Shown here in pieces: positions 46,039 through 58,150 of a DNA stretch of 64,000 nucleotides. The DNA lies in NCBI GenBank assembly GCA_028554755.1, contig JAPTOF010000017.1, positions 2,542,001 to 2,606,000 of the forward strand, given 5' to 3'. The first letter of the stretch is position 1, and each line of letters opens with the position of its first letter. Source of the stretch: Cordia subcordata. Lineage: Eukaryota > Streptophyta > Magnoliopsida > Boraginales > Cordiaceae. The translations under genes were made by a program, and so were the position numbers. A model generated the notes under the pieces. The model made no database searches and was not told the DNA's origin. It saw nothing but the letters and a program-made list of their open reading frames with translations.

Positions 46039-46705
46039 ACTTGGGGCTTATTTGGATTGGTTTTTTTGGGGGGGAAAAGTAATTTTTTTTTGTAAAAGTT
46101 ATATTAAATTTGTAATAACTATTAGATTTGGCTTCTAAAAAAATTGAAACTTTAAAAAAATCTCAAATACAATTTTTTTTAGAAGTCAGGATTTTCAACT
46201 TCTCAAAAAAAATAGTTTCTCAAAAGCTATTAAAAAAGCGCTTTTGAAAAAAGCCAACCCAAATTAGGGATGTCAATGGGGTAGGGTTCACAAACCCCTA
46301 CTCCGCACCCGGTATTTTTTCACCTGCCCCTACCCCACCCCTATATCTGTATCGGAGTTTTCTCCTAACTACCATCCCCGCCCTTATCGGTGTTTTTTAT
46401 ACTATGCCTCTACCTACGGGGCACCTGTCAACAAAAGTCAAAGGGGTCGTATTATCAAGACAAAATACCTACTTATTAAACCCCTATTTGTCAAGTGAAA
46501 TCCCTACTTTTTAATTAGATAAAAATAAATAAAAAATAACATAAATCATGCACCAAACCTTAACACATTAAATTCAAACTCTAATATTTAAAATTCAACA
46601 TAATTTTACAACAATAACACATTAAATCTAAATTTACTTCTAATTATAATTATTAAATATAACATATAATATACATACGTACATACATATATATACATAT
46701 ATACG

Positions 46706-46736
<31 letters not shown>

Positions 46737-46880
46737 GGGTAGATCAAGGTCACCCAACCCGCCAAGACTGGTGTATAAAGAAAAACCCCACCCCGCCTGC
46801 CCAAGTGTTTTGCAAACACCCCTACCCTGCACTGCATGCATGCATGCACTATCGACATCCCTAATACAAACGAGTCCTTG
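46039..46880. mobile_element. hAT-like MITE, family M1 copy 3, split by a second element
   Basis: The left part, 46039-46264, starts GGGCTTATTTGGATTGG and ends ...AGCCAACCCAAAT. After the insert the sequence resumes as ATACAAACGAGTCC, completing the expected inverted end. The 8-bp segments on both sides of the insert (ACCCAAAT and ATACAAAC) are only partly alike, so the duplication is decayed. Confidence 0.5.
46265..46863. mobile_element. hAT-type non-autonomous element, family H1 copy 1 (599 bp)
   Basis: Ends TAGGGATGTCAATGG and ATCGACATCCCTA are inverted repeats typical of hAT elements. The body (GGTTCAnAAACCCCTACTCCGC near 46287, GGGGCACCTGTCAACAAAAG near 46419) is shared along its length with 62778-63420. 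No transposase frame; the inner part has an ATAC-type microsatellite (46665-46738). Confidence 0.85.
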
Positions 46881-47410
46881 GTGTTACTTTATAGGAGGGT
46901 GTATTATACGGCATGTTGGGGGAGAGTGGGAAAGCTAATAGATAAATTAAATTATTTATTTATTTTTAATTTTTTTCCCCACCAAGCCTACCGCGGAATT
47001 TGTGTGTACTTTCACTTTTTTGCTGATTTATGTGTTAGGGAAATTATATAAAAGGATCAATGTTAGCATATTTTTAAAATTAGTTTATTATTTGAAAATT
47101 TTTAAATTAATTTTCAATGTTTTATAAATTTGTCAAATTAACACTATTGTTTGAGAAGGTTCAAATTAATACTTGACCAATTTCAAACAATACGTACTAA
47201 TTTAATATATTTGAATAATTCAGACCTTTTCAGACGATTAATCCTGATTTCAAATATCCTTTATTCATTAAACAAAAGCAAATACGGCATCTTTTCCCGC
47301 CTCTTCACCCAATGTTTCATGTCAATGGTATGAAATAGTTTTTCCTTCATTTGCAGTTCGTGGGTGCTGTTTGGCCACTTCGTTAATGATACGTGCTTTT
47401 CCTTTTGTGT

Positions 47411-47441
<31 letters not shown>

Positions 47442-47648
47442 ATTTTGCAGTTGCTTTTGTTTTATTGAATCTGCTTCCTATTGATGATATGTTCTTTGCT
47501 CGGGGTTTGATAGCATTTGCTTCCATATAAATATTTTAACTGTGTCATGCTTTAAGTTTTATATTAATATAAGAATTATTGGCATGGTTAACATAAGGTC
47601 AAATATTGTGAAGAACTTCATAGGTTATTTGATTTTAACTTTTAAGTT
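46881..47648. other. AT-rich intergenic sequence
   Basis: Includes a (TA)n tract at 47410-47438. No gene recognised. Confidence 0.45.
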
Positions 47649-49132
47649 AGGGCTTTTTTGCTCACGGCCTCCTATGTTATAGTAAAACTACGTTGTTAGT
47701 CCTTGTATTTTTGAAACTTTTTACTAACCATTTTGTCTTTTTTCAACTTTTGTACACATCTCCTCCATCAATTTTTCTATCCATTCTAACGATACCTGAT
47801 GTATGCTCGTCAAACTTGAGATTAGATTTGTATTTTGCCTATCAATTGCACATTACCCCTAGTTTTAATTTTATTTTTCCTAAAAGAATTCCTTTATCAT
47901 CACTATCATCAACGAGACCCGATTATGACCACCATCATCAACATGACCCCTGCTTTTAGTTCTTGTCATCTCCGGCGAGCTCGACGGCAATGGTGATCTG
48001 AACCTTATTGTCATTAAAAATTACACTTATCATATTTAAAAATTATAAAGAAAAAAACAAAACAAAAAAGAGGGAGAACCCACCCTCCCACCAATTAAAA
48101 AAATTAAAAATTTTTAAAAAATAAAAAATTAAAAACATTGAGCCACCATTGATGGTGGCTGCCGAATGTCGGAGCTTATTAAAGCCATTAGACTTACTCC
48201 ATTGACTTAAACCATCACGATTACAAGCTGGAAAATTAACAAAAATATTCTTTTGCTCATCTCTCTTTGGATGTGAAGATCTGCAAATTTTACCTTTTCA
48301 TCTTATAATCATCACCATCAATACCAGAAAGTTATTAGGGGCATATCAGCAAGTTTTCGCATTAACATTGGGCTCAAGGATTTCTATCTCTAGATGAAGG
48401 TCTACCTTTGTGCATACAAAATTTGAGATCATTTGCGCATTAATAATTTTGTTAATTCTTTTGACCTTAGGTTTTATTATGAGCCATCATTTTCAAATTT
48501 ATTATGTGCTGAATTTTGATGTACGATCAAACATGATTATACATTGGGGCTAATGAGCATTTAGCAGATATCTTTACACCAAGCTTGTAGAAGATTTTTG
48601 CTCACGAAAAGCAAATATTTTTCAGCTGGAGTTGCGAAGAAGGAGGCGCTGAGAGGTGGTGGAGGTAGACGGTTGTTTCACAACAGATCGGAGGTGGGGT
48701 AGGGCTGGTGGAAGTGGGTGGAGATGGTGGGGCTGGTTTCTTTTGGGAGTGGCCACGACAGGGGTAGGGTGGGGGTTTTGATGGAGAGGCTGGTGGAAGA
48801 GGTGGCGGAGATGGGTGGCAGTGATGGTGGTGGTGGTAGGCATGGTGGAAGAGGGTGTTGGGCGAGGGGGATGGGGTGTCTATGGAGCAGACAACCTCTC
48901 TTTTTCTCTATTTTTAAATAAAACAAGGGCAAAATGGATATTTTATTGAAATATGATAAGGGCAAAATAAATATTTTATCAAATTCGTTAATGAATTGAC
49001 AGAAAAATATTATTTGGGGTGTGTTTGTAAAAGTAGAGAAAATTCAATGGATTAAATAAAGAGTTTCGTGAATACAGGGACTAGTAACATAATTTCATCA
49101 TAACATAGAAGGTCCGTTATAAAAAAATCCTT
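47649..49132. mobile_element. Putative MULE-type element with about 110-bp inverted ends
   Basis: The left end (CTATGTTATAGTAAAACTAC, GTTAGTCCTTGTATTTTTG, GAAACTTTTTA) and the reverse complement of the right end (CTATGTTATGATGAAATTAT, CTAGTCCCTGTATTCACG, GAAACTCTTTA) align over about 110 bp. The interior of about 1.25 kb has no transposase but holds a purine/G-rich block (48640-48890) unlike its surroundings, possibly captured DNA. A flanking duplication was not resolved, so superfamily assignment is tentative. Confidence 0.6.
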
Positions 49133-51922
49133 CAAATTATTCACACGAGTAATCTTGAAACGAATTTTAGTAGTACCAATGCACCAATTGTCATTCACGA
49201 GCTATATTCATATCCAAATTGTATATTCTTTTTATTGTTTACTTACCTCTTTTCTTTTTCAATGGATATTCAATTTTTCTTACGTATAATAACTTCATAT
49301 AGTTTAGAAAAATTTACTAAATAGAAACTATACAACTTCTCAGGAAGAGGCCGATTGGGATGGTCTTCCATTTGTATTGCCAACTGATGCTCCTTTGGAA
49401 AGCATTGACCTAATAAACTGGCAATATAGCTAAAACAACATTGAATTATTTACTACATTACTTAATAATAACATCATATGTGCTTATATATATATGTATT
49501 TTGTTTTCTGTCATGGTTAATGTTCTTCATGAACTCAAGCATATACGCTTCAAAGTGAGAAAACAGTATACATTTATTTCTTTCGCCTATAAAGATAAGG
49601 GGATTTCATGCACGCTGCTAACTTCCAATAAGGTGTCCCACTTGATCTTACTCGAATTGCTATGAGAATTTTGAGGTATTATAGTCCAAATATGACTCTG
49701 TCATATCTAAACGATAGATAGATCACTTATTGATATCATAACATGCTTTGATGTTTAATATGTAAGTTGCACTCTTTTTGCTTATATTCAAGAATCAATC
49801 TTATATAAGTTAAATTTGGCTAATGAAATAATTTTCTTCCTTTCAAATATAAAATGATCATACCCATGATTTGTAGGATGAGGATAATATATACTATTGT
49901 AGTTACCAAAGTATGCTCCCAGCGCATGTCACGGCCTATAAAACTATTTAGGTGAAAAATATTTACCATAGTTATGTAAGTGCTGAATGATAATCTATGT
50001 GCTTTACGTATAATATTTCATTTGATATTGTATACATAAAATGTTCTCTATCTTTGTTTTCCTCAATGCATGCATAATTATACAATTCAAAGTCAGCTAA
50101 CCAAAAACTTTATTTTACGTTAAAAATTCATTTTGTTCGACCTTGAAGGAACCGAGTGATGCCTATGAAGCTGGTATGCACAATTGTATAGCTATTGATT
50201 TTATTAGGACTAATAGCTAGGTTATATGTACACAAAGTAATCACTGTCCCATTAGGGACAAACTTTTGGTTGTTTTCATGCAATGTTTTCAGAATATCAA
50301 ACTACAAGTTGTGTGTTTATTGTATTCATTTCTATGTCGATCCAATTTACATAATATGAAAGTAAAAGCCATCTTGCATTAGCTGACTTTGGCTTTTCCC
50401 GCCTATTCCATCCCCTCGACTAAACCCTACATGTGTCACTCTATCATGCTGTCTAGTTAGCTTTGGGCTGCCATTATTTATCGACAGGCCATACGTCTTT
50501 ATATGTTATTAGAGTCCATTTACATTTTTTTTCCAGACGACCCACGGGCATCCAATCACACTATTGGTCAAACATTCTTTTAATATATACTATTATTAGT
50601 ATTGATATTAAAGTTAATATAGAAATTTATTTTCTTATTGCTATCAGTTTGTTAAGAGTAATAAATGTTTGGGCTAGATTTTTACAAAATATTGAAACAC
50701 ACAAAAAAAAATGAGCCAATTTTGGGTTTCTTTTCATTGCGTAAATAATCAACTTCGAAAATGAATTTTTTTAAAAAGTTATCAAAAATATTTTTATATA
50801 AGCTAGCACAAATCAATTCTAGATTCAGTTTTATTATAAACTAATCTGTTCAAAATAAAAGATAATTTGTTACTTTCAATGATTTATTCAATCCAAACTG
50901 TCTGTTTATATATTAAAATTAGTAATTTCAAAATCCGTGCCCTGCACGGGGCAATTTTTAATAAAGTTTTTATTTGTTATTCTAAATTTAAGAAAAATGA
51001 TTAACTAAATTTTTTAATATAGATTACAATACAAAAGGAAAAGAAGCAAGAAAAAGCAAGGCTTGAGCATACTCAATCATCAAAAGACTTTTAACGCTCT
51101 ATTATAGTACTGATAATATTTTAGCGCAAATCTCCCAAAATACAACTATTCACACTCTAGCAATAGTAGCCAGCCAAATTTCAAAACTAATAATACAATA
51201 ATTATATTGATATAAACTAAAGTTAAACAAAAATGCTAATGCATAAAGAATTAAATTGTATGGTAAACCAATATAGATTAAGTCTTTATATATAAAAGGA
51301 ACGGAACATTTTCTGACCAAACATAATTGCACCCTATCTTATAACTTTGGCTGGCTAAAATAGATAAACATTATATGGCAACAAAAGTAAGCTAAAATTT
51401 TTCATTGTAAAAGCAATCTATCACCTTAATAATAGCAATCTAAAAATATATAAATATGTGAAAATAAGGTTATAAAAGCCAAACCGAAATCATAACTTTA
51501 GTACAAAATAATGACAATCAAAAGGGCTTTTTTTCTCAATATGAGAAAAGAAATTGAAAGTATATAAGAGACACAACAAAAAATCACATTACAACCATCA
51601 TTTTTTTGTAGTGGTAGCTCTCCAAACTACGAAACTATAAAACTAAAATAGGTTAACTTTAATCTTATATGTTCATTAATTTTTTTCCATGTGTTGAAAT
51701 GCTAGAAGAACAAACCTCATATAGACCGAAAATATACACCTTAAGCCATGAAAAATTAAATAGCTTTAAAGTTCTCGTCTTGAGTTGGAAAAGTAAGAAT
51801 CACAAAATACCACAAGTACTTGAATTTGGTAGAGTAAAAGACATGTATTTTAATTCCTTGTGTTAAGAAGAGTAATAAAGAAATTAAAATATAATAATTG
51901 CTAACAATCAGAAAAATAACAA
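49133..51922. other. AT-rich intergenic region
   Basis: Holds the exon-like segment at 49344-49433 and a hairpin-like CCGTGCCCTGCACGGG near 50934. No other recognisable gene. Confidence 0.45.
49344..49433 (+). CDS. Possible orphan last exon (29 residues plus stop)
   Basis: A good acceptor (ACTTCTCAG at 49335-49343) is followed by an open frame reading EEADWDGLPFVLPTDAPLES then IDLINWQYS and TAA. The amino-acid mix is far more protein-like than the AT-rich surroundings. I do not recognise the family and found no upstream partner exon nearby. It could be a gene fragment or chance. Confidence 0.25.
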   Translation, partial: EEADWDGLPFVLPTDAPLESIDLINWQYS

Positions 51923-52032
51923 CCCGTTTGGCTAAGCTTGCTTGGGGCTACAAGCTACAAATAGTAAAAGCATGTGAGAGAGTGCTTTTTCTAAGAGCTT
52001 ATAAGCTGAAAAATAAGCAAAGCCAAATAGGC
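51923..52032. mobile_element. Short MITE (about 110 bp)
   Basis: Ends CCCGTTTGGCTAAGC and (reverse complement of the right end) GCCTATTTGGCTTTGC are inverted. The body contains AGCTTATAAGCT-like motifs similar to the 14818-15237 MITE. A long TG/TA microsatellite follows at 52033. Confidence 0.55.
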
Positions 52033-52820
52033 ATATATATATGTGTGTGTGTGTGTATGTATGTATAAAACTTTAGCTTTATTTTTATATGAGTTAAACC
52101 CACTTTACCAATTATTTATCTTAGTATTGTTCTTTCAACTTTGTAATTTTTCACTCACTACTCAATAATAAATAGATAATTGCTATATATTATAATTTTT
52201 TTTCTTTTTTTCTCTTTCTTTTTCTTTAATTATATTGACCAACTATCATGTCATCTTTAATACGCAATTTAAATAACATAATAATGTTTTATATATTTAA
52301 ATATTGATGACAACTGCATTTGCAAGATTACTCTTTCTTTTATAAACTTACGTGGTATTCGAAGAGAAGTTCATATGGCATTCAAAGTGGAGTTTAGGTG
52401 GCATCTAAATAGGAGCTTATGTGGTATTCAAAGAGCTCCTAAGTTCTCTTGTGAAACAACTTTATATATTATTATTATTGGTGTTCTCATACCCTGTGCT
52501 TTGCTTATTTAGGTTTTGTGTGTTTTCTAGTTTTTTAAAATATTTATAGATGTAATTTTTTAATTGTTTTTAGGTTTTTTTTGTGTTTTTTTTATTTCTA
52601 AATATCTATAAAAATTAATTCTAGTGCTTTTTTATTCTTATTTTTAGTTTTTTAATAAGGATATGATGCATAAATTAATTAAATTAATGAGTATTTTTGG
52701 ACTTTATTACTTTAAACTCATTAAAAAGAAATATATATAAGTGGTGCATAAATATAATTAAATATCTTGTAACTCCATTGCAATGATGAGGTTAAGAAGT
52801 GGTGCACAAATGTAATTAAA
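52033..52820. other. AT-rich sequence with TG/TA microsatellite
   Basis: (TATG)n/(TG)n at 52035-52066. Otherwise no signal. Confidence 0.45.
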
Positions 52821-53139
52821 CACTATAATAGAGATAACAAGTAAAATAACTATAATTTAAAAACTTTTCACTAAAATGCAACATTCTGAAACTAATGAGG
52901 GAAATAGCCCACTTGCAACTTCGTATTTTGAAGATCCGAAGTTCTTGTTTCCATGTTAGCAGCGATTTCGTCGCGGTAGGCTGATCTAGACGCCTTGACA
53001 CGTTAAAATCGTGGGTTAAACCCACGAACTTGAACTTTGTGTTTTGAACACAAGAACAAATTATTTGTATTTTGTAGATCCGAAGACCTTCTTCGGATTT
53101 TCAACTCACGAACATCATGTTCGTGGCTTCAAGTCACTA

Positions 53140-53262
53140 AGAAACAAAGCAAAGTCATTAAACAAAGCCAAGTCATCAAACAAAGCAAAGTCTTAGTCAA
53201 AAAAGCAAAGTACTCCTAGTAGTTGTCGGTGAAGAAGAAACAAAGCAAAGTCATCAAAATCT
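53140..53262 (+). repeat. Short repeats of an AACAAAGCAAAGTCAT unit
   Basis: Five or so variants of AACAAAGCAAAGTCAT(CA) lie in a row inside the left arm of the MULE. Confidence 0.75.
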
Positions 53263-53429
53263 CAAATGGTGGTCTTGCTTGGAAAGGGTCAAAAATAAAA
53301 AATAAAAAAAAAGAAGCAAACAAGGCGACAAGGTGGTCCTTCTTCAAAAAGGTTAGTGCTTTCTCTCTCTTGTGTATACATTGAAGTTTGTATATATATA
53401 TAAAGTATGTATGTGTGTGTGTGTCTCTC

Positions 53430-53435
53430 TCTCTT

Positions 53436-53463
<28 letters not shown>
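53430..53463. repeat. (TA)n microsatellite
   Basis: Uninterrupted TA run after a (GT)n(CT)n stretch at 53408-53430, inside the MULE left arm. Confidence 0.9.
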
Positions 53464-53466
<3 letters not shown>

Positions 53467-54383
53467 GCATGTTGAATAGCTATGTACATGCCTGAATAAG
53501 TTTAAGAAACACAACTCTGATGAATTTCAGACTTATCAGTTTCTTGAAGAAACTTCATGTGTACTATAATACTAATTAATATTAATTTGAATTTTCATTT
53601 ACTATGACTTTGTGTTCTTTTTAAACTAGAAGGCAAAAGTTGAAAATAGCTTCATCCTCTTTGCTTGTCTTGTTTTATCTACTACTACTTGTCTTCTTTT
53701 AAACTAAGGTGATTTTCTTTAAAATTTTTATAGTAATCCAAGCACTGTTTATAAAATATTGAAAAGAGTTCCATCATTAATGTAGCATATGAATTAACAT
53801 TATTTTGAACATTTTCATTTCTTTTCCTACAATTGTCAAAGATTAGAAATTGATTAATAATATGGCATAATCCTTGGTTAATGTTTACTAGTAGACATCT
53901 TTGCTGTAAGTAAATATATTTATAATAGTTATGTCTTACTTTGTTCTTTTCTCAAAAACTGATAATGTCCTTGCGTAATCTGGTTTACTTTGACTTAATA
54001 CGTTAAAAGGAGGTCCATGAGCACCATTGCACCAAAACATAAATAGTAATTCCAATTTAACCCGATGCGTAAGGGCCTAACGAGCTATTGGGTTTGGACT
54101 GCCAGTTGGTTCCTTTAGGAACATCACCTTCAAACTTTTTATTGACTGAATAGGAACTATAAAGAAATAAAAATCTTTTATGTCATTCATTTATAGTAAT
54201 AACTTGTAAATGTAGTTACGTTAAGAAGAGAAAAAGTTAAGAGAAGTAGTTGTAAGAAGAAAAGAGACAGAAGTAAAAAAAGTGTTAAGAGAAAAGTAGT
54301 ATCTATAATACATATTTGGATTGAGTTTATTCATTAGTTTATTTTTATAAATTTGAATGACATGTTATTTGATCCAGGTGGTA

Positions 54384-56083
54384 ATGGTTGACTTATTTAC
54401 TAACTTTTACTAAATGAATAGGGAGATATGTTGGGATTCTAATGGGGTTTATTATCTGCTTAGAATTCCTTTGAGGGTTACTCGAGTGCATTGTATGTTG
54501 AATTTTACCAAAGTGTATACTCATCTCTGCAAAGATCTACAAGCTGATGTATTAACTCACAAGATAGAGATCCTTTATAGATACACGACAGGACCGGGTT
54601 AAATGAATCCCTGCTATTATGTTATCCTTGTGGCTAAAGATGATGTCGTAACTCTTATGTTTGATACATGAATAATGTTAGGTATGGGTGTACCGATTGA
54701 ATTGTATTTGAAAATCATCACTCTCCAATTAGAATCAGAATTGAACTATGATGTTGGTAGGCCGATCACGATTGAAGATGAGAATGTGATTAACCATGAA
54801 TTGGATGAAGCTCTTAAAAGAAAGAATGAAATGCTTGACCAAAACAATATCAACCTTGATCTTCATGATGATGATCTTGCTCCAATAGCAGAACAAACAT
54901 GGACTAGAAGAATGTGAGTATGTTCCTCCAGTCATTCCTGGTGCTAAGCCTCTTTCTCCAGACATTCCTCATTCTACATCTAGTTTTTCAAATGTTTGTG
55001 AAGAATCAAATGTACCGAGTTTTTTCACTAATTTTGATTCGAGTGGTATGTACGTGGAGATGGACAATTGCTCCATTATTCCAGCAACTAACTGGGGATT
55101 TCAACAAGAATTCTATGTAAAGCAAGTGTTTGCAAAAGGAGAAGCAATGGACATAATCAAGCGATGGCATGTTGCTAATCATTGGGCATTTATGGTCCAT
55201 AAGTCCACACGTGATGCATGGGATCTTCGATGTAGACTACATGAGAACAGTGAATGTAAATGGAGACTTCAGTTAAAGCAAAAAAAAAAAAAAGTGTTTT
55301 TGAGGTTACCCGATATGTGGGTCCTCACACTTGTGTGCTTGCATAATTTGATTCTGATCACCCAAACTTGGATGTGAGCTTGATTGCTAGAGCAATTTGA
55401 AGCCATATCGAGACAAATCCAACCACTTCAAAGGAAACTTTACATCGTCATTTATTGGATACTTTTGGTTATTCTGTGAAAATAAAAAGGGTTTTGGGAT
55501 GGAAAGAAAAAAACGATCAAGAATGTGTATGGGTCCTGGTCTGAATCGTATCAGTAGTTGGATCATTTTATGACAGCTTTGATGAATGAAAACATGGAAC
55601 TCAATTCTTTTACAACACAGAGACAAGGGAAGTGGACGGAATTGAGTCACCACACGTTTTAAAGCGGGTTTTTTGGGCTTTTGGTTCATGTATTGAGGCA
55701 TTTAAATATTGTTATCCTATTATAAGTGTGGATGGAACACACTTGAATGGAAAATATTAGGGTAAATTTAGCTTGTCATCATATATGTCAGAGTGTTACA
55801 TCACTCCTCTTCAGCCGACTGGAGCATATATGGCACATTCCTCCAGTACACAGTATGTATCTTATTTGCCACCTGTGTCCTTTGAGTTTTGAGACGAGGA
55901 TCTAGATAATAAGGCATTTAGAGTTGGCAATGCCGATATCATGCATGAGAAAAGGGTTGTTGTTGAGAGTATGTAGCCTGACATTAAAGTGCCTATCCAA
56001 ATGTTGAAAATTTATCATAGGCGTCCAGAGCGCAAGAAAAAACCAACGCGATGTAGTACTATATCACATTTGCTATAGATACT
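54384..56083 (+). pseudogene. MULE transposase relic with deleted catalytic core
   Basis: Fragments follow MuDR order. The N-terminal PB1-like part is at about 54384-54600 (MNREICWDSNGVYYLLRIPL), then an acidic segment (54679-54914). The DNA-binding domain is at 55048-55330, with FAKGEAMDIIKRWHVANHW and WDLRCRLHENSECKWRLQLK. A region through 55740 follows, in shifted frames, ending in the start of the DDE domain (SVDGTHLNGKY after IIS near 55722). At 55760 the sequence jumps to what looks like a C-terminal tail (YHRRPERKKKPTR near 56010). The rest of the DDE domain and the SWIM finger are missing. Stops and frameshifts abound. Confidence 0.82.
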
Positions 56084-57106
56084 CTTATTACTTTTAGTAT
56101 TGAAACTATTAGAAGTGTTGTAATATATTATTAAGTTTCTCTTTGTGTGTTTCAACTCTTTATGTTATTTAAATATTAGCTTGTCATGTACAAGTTTCTA
56201 TATCATAGGTAAAACGTGAAGAATTAGGGGAGACTTTGCCGAATTTTTAATAATTATTTAATAACTCAAAACACACTAATCATAAAAATAATCAAAAGCA
56301 AAAAAATAATAATGGAATTGCCAAAGTCTCGTCGTCTAATATGTATTCAACTAAATATCAATACTCATGGCCTTGACATGTCAAATATTTCATTGAGATG
56401 TATAATCCAAGTCATATTAAGTGGTTGGTGACGTTAAGCATTATGTCACTAATTCTGTTGTTCTACTTCTTGTTGTCCTAATTCACTAATGCTATTGTTA
56501 TGCTTGTTATTAACATAATTTACCATGTTGATATTTGTCAAAGACATTATCACCATAGATTAATATAGAACTTCCTTTTCTCCTAGATAAGCAACTTTTG
56601 AATGCAAGAGGCATCTTACATATGGTATAAAAAATCACAAGGAATGATGAGACAAAGAAAAACAAACTTACTAGAGGTATACACCGTAAAGTGTTTATCA
56701 TCAGAAAAGCAATGAAATAATGTATAAATGTTGAATTGTAAACCTTACAAAGACATCTTAATTTTTAAAATATGTGATAACACTAAATTATAAACTTTTT
56801 AAAATTATTGTAATGTTAAAATTTTGAATTTTTGGTTTTCAATTTTTAATTTTTAAAATTTTCAATTTCCTTTAAAATTTTTAATTATTTCAATATTAAA
56901 TTTTCTAATTTTTAGTTTTCAATTTTTAGGGTTTTTACTTTTTAATAATTTCAATGTTAAATTATTTAATTTTTATTAATATTTTTTAATTTTATTATTT
57001 AGTTCATATATTGTTACTATTTTTAATTTTTCCATTAAAATTATTATTGAAATTACAAATATACACACCACACTAGTGTGTTATGGGAAAAAGAAAAATA
57101 AAAGAC

Positions 57107-57133
57107 GACTTCGTGTCTTGAAGACACGAAGTC
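57107..57133. repeat. Perfect 13-bp-arm hairpin in the MULE right arm
   Basis: GACTTCGTGTCTT, one G, then AAGACACGAAGTC. The same palindromic wording recurs in degenerate form around 57340-57370 and 57450-57460. Confidence 0.9.
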
Positions 57134-57515
57134 TAACAAGACATGAAGTCTACACAAAGTTTAATCATCTGCTAATGTGGCCACTTTTGCCACGTGTGTT
57201 AGCCATGTCATGGTGTTTTTATTTGAACTTCGTGTCTTCAAGATACAAAGTATCTTAAGGTGGTTATTTAACTCATTTTTTTTAGAAGTTAGTTAAGGTG
57301 GTTATTTAACCCATTTTTTTGAGAAGTTCAAGACATGAAGTCTAACTTTGTGTCTTCAAGACAGGAAGTCTACACAAAATCTAATCATCTGCTTATGTGG
57401 TTGCTTTTGCCACGTGTGTTAGCCATGTCATGGTGTTTTTATTCGAACTTCGTGTCTTCAAGGTACAATGTATCTTAAGGTGGTTATTTAACTCATTTTT
57501 TTGAGAAGTTAGTTA
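57128..57515. repeat. 220-bp-period tandem duplication in the MULE right arm
   Basis: 57128-57295 and 57348-57515 are near-identical, including GCCACGTGTGTTAGCCATGTC and TCTTAAGGTGGTTATTTAAC blocks, at a period of exactly 220 bp. Confidence 0.9.
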
Positions 57516-57573
57516 TTTTGGTGTAAAAGTTATAAAATATAGTTAGTTTGGTCATTATCTCCACTATCATATA

Positions 57574-57963
57574 TTGATTTATGATATGTAATAATATTAA
57601 AAATAGAATTTATGATGACTTGGCAAATAGATGGGTGCTGATGTGGCACCCTTCTTTGAGCTCATTTGGGTTTAACTTCTATGCTTATTTAGGTTCCATA
57701 TGTTGTTTTAGTTTTTTAAATATTTATAGATGTGATTTTTTATTGTTTTTAGGTTTTTGTGTGTTTTTATATTATTTCTAAATATCTATACATGTACACC
57801 TTATAATGAAATGAATGGATCAACCCTAACAATGTAAGTGTTTTGTCCATCCTCAATTTTACAACTATGTGTTGCAAGCCTTTCTTTATAGCATTGTGAA
57901 AGAATAACTGGGAGAGTAAAACACAAACAAGTGCTATTGAGCACTATAATGTTCTTAACCTTG
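57574..57963. other. Intergenic sequence right of the MULE
   Basis: AT-rich, no ORF of note. It has a paragraph of T-rich sequence (57690-57790) similar to that at 52500-52610 on the other side of the MULE. Confidence 0.4.
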
Positions 57964-58119
57964 AAAAATATAAGAAGAAGAAGAAGAAGGATGAGACTAC
58001 AGTCTCCGATGAGTAGTTGATGCTATAGAAGGCCTTCAAGGAGGTTTATACCCTACCTAAGGGGTCGTGACGTTGGACGGGTGGCTTTGTAAAGTGTAAA
58101 AAGAAATGGTCAGTAGATG

Positions 58120-58150
<31 letters not shown>

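Larger units (their letters stand above)
52831..57563 (+). mobile_element. Mutator-like element (MULE), 4.7 kb, with TIRs and 10-bp target duplication
   Basis: The left end (GAGATAACAAGTAAAATAAC, then TATAATTTAAAAACTTTTCAC) and the reverse complement of the right end (GAGATAATGACCAAACTAAC, then TATATTTTATAACTTTTACAC) align over about 90 bp and beyond. Flanks are CACTATAATA (52821-52830) and CACTATCATA (57564-57573), one mismatch, a 10-bp duplication as in MULEs. Inside lies a + strand transposase relic (54384-56083) lacking its catalytic core. Short palindromes built on GAAGT/ACTTC occur near both ends, and the right end carries a 220-bp tandem duplication. Confidence 0.88.

Noticed and set aside
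48622..48965. Pro/His-rich minus-strand ORFs
   Set aside because: They are translations of the G-rich GGTGG-repeat block inside a putative MULE; no domain.
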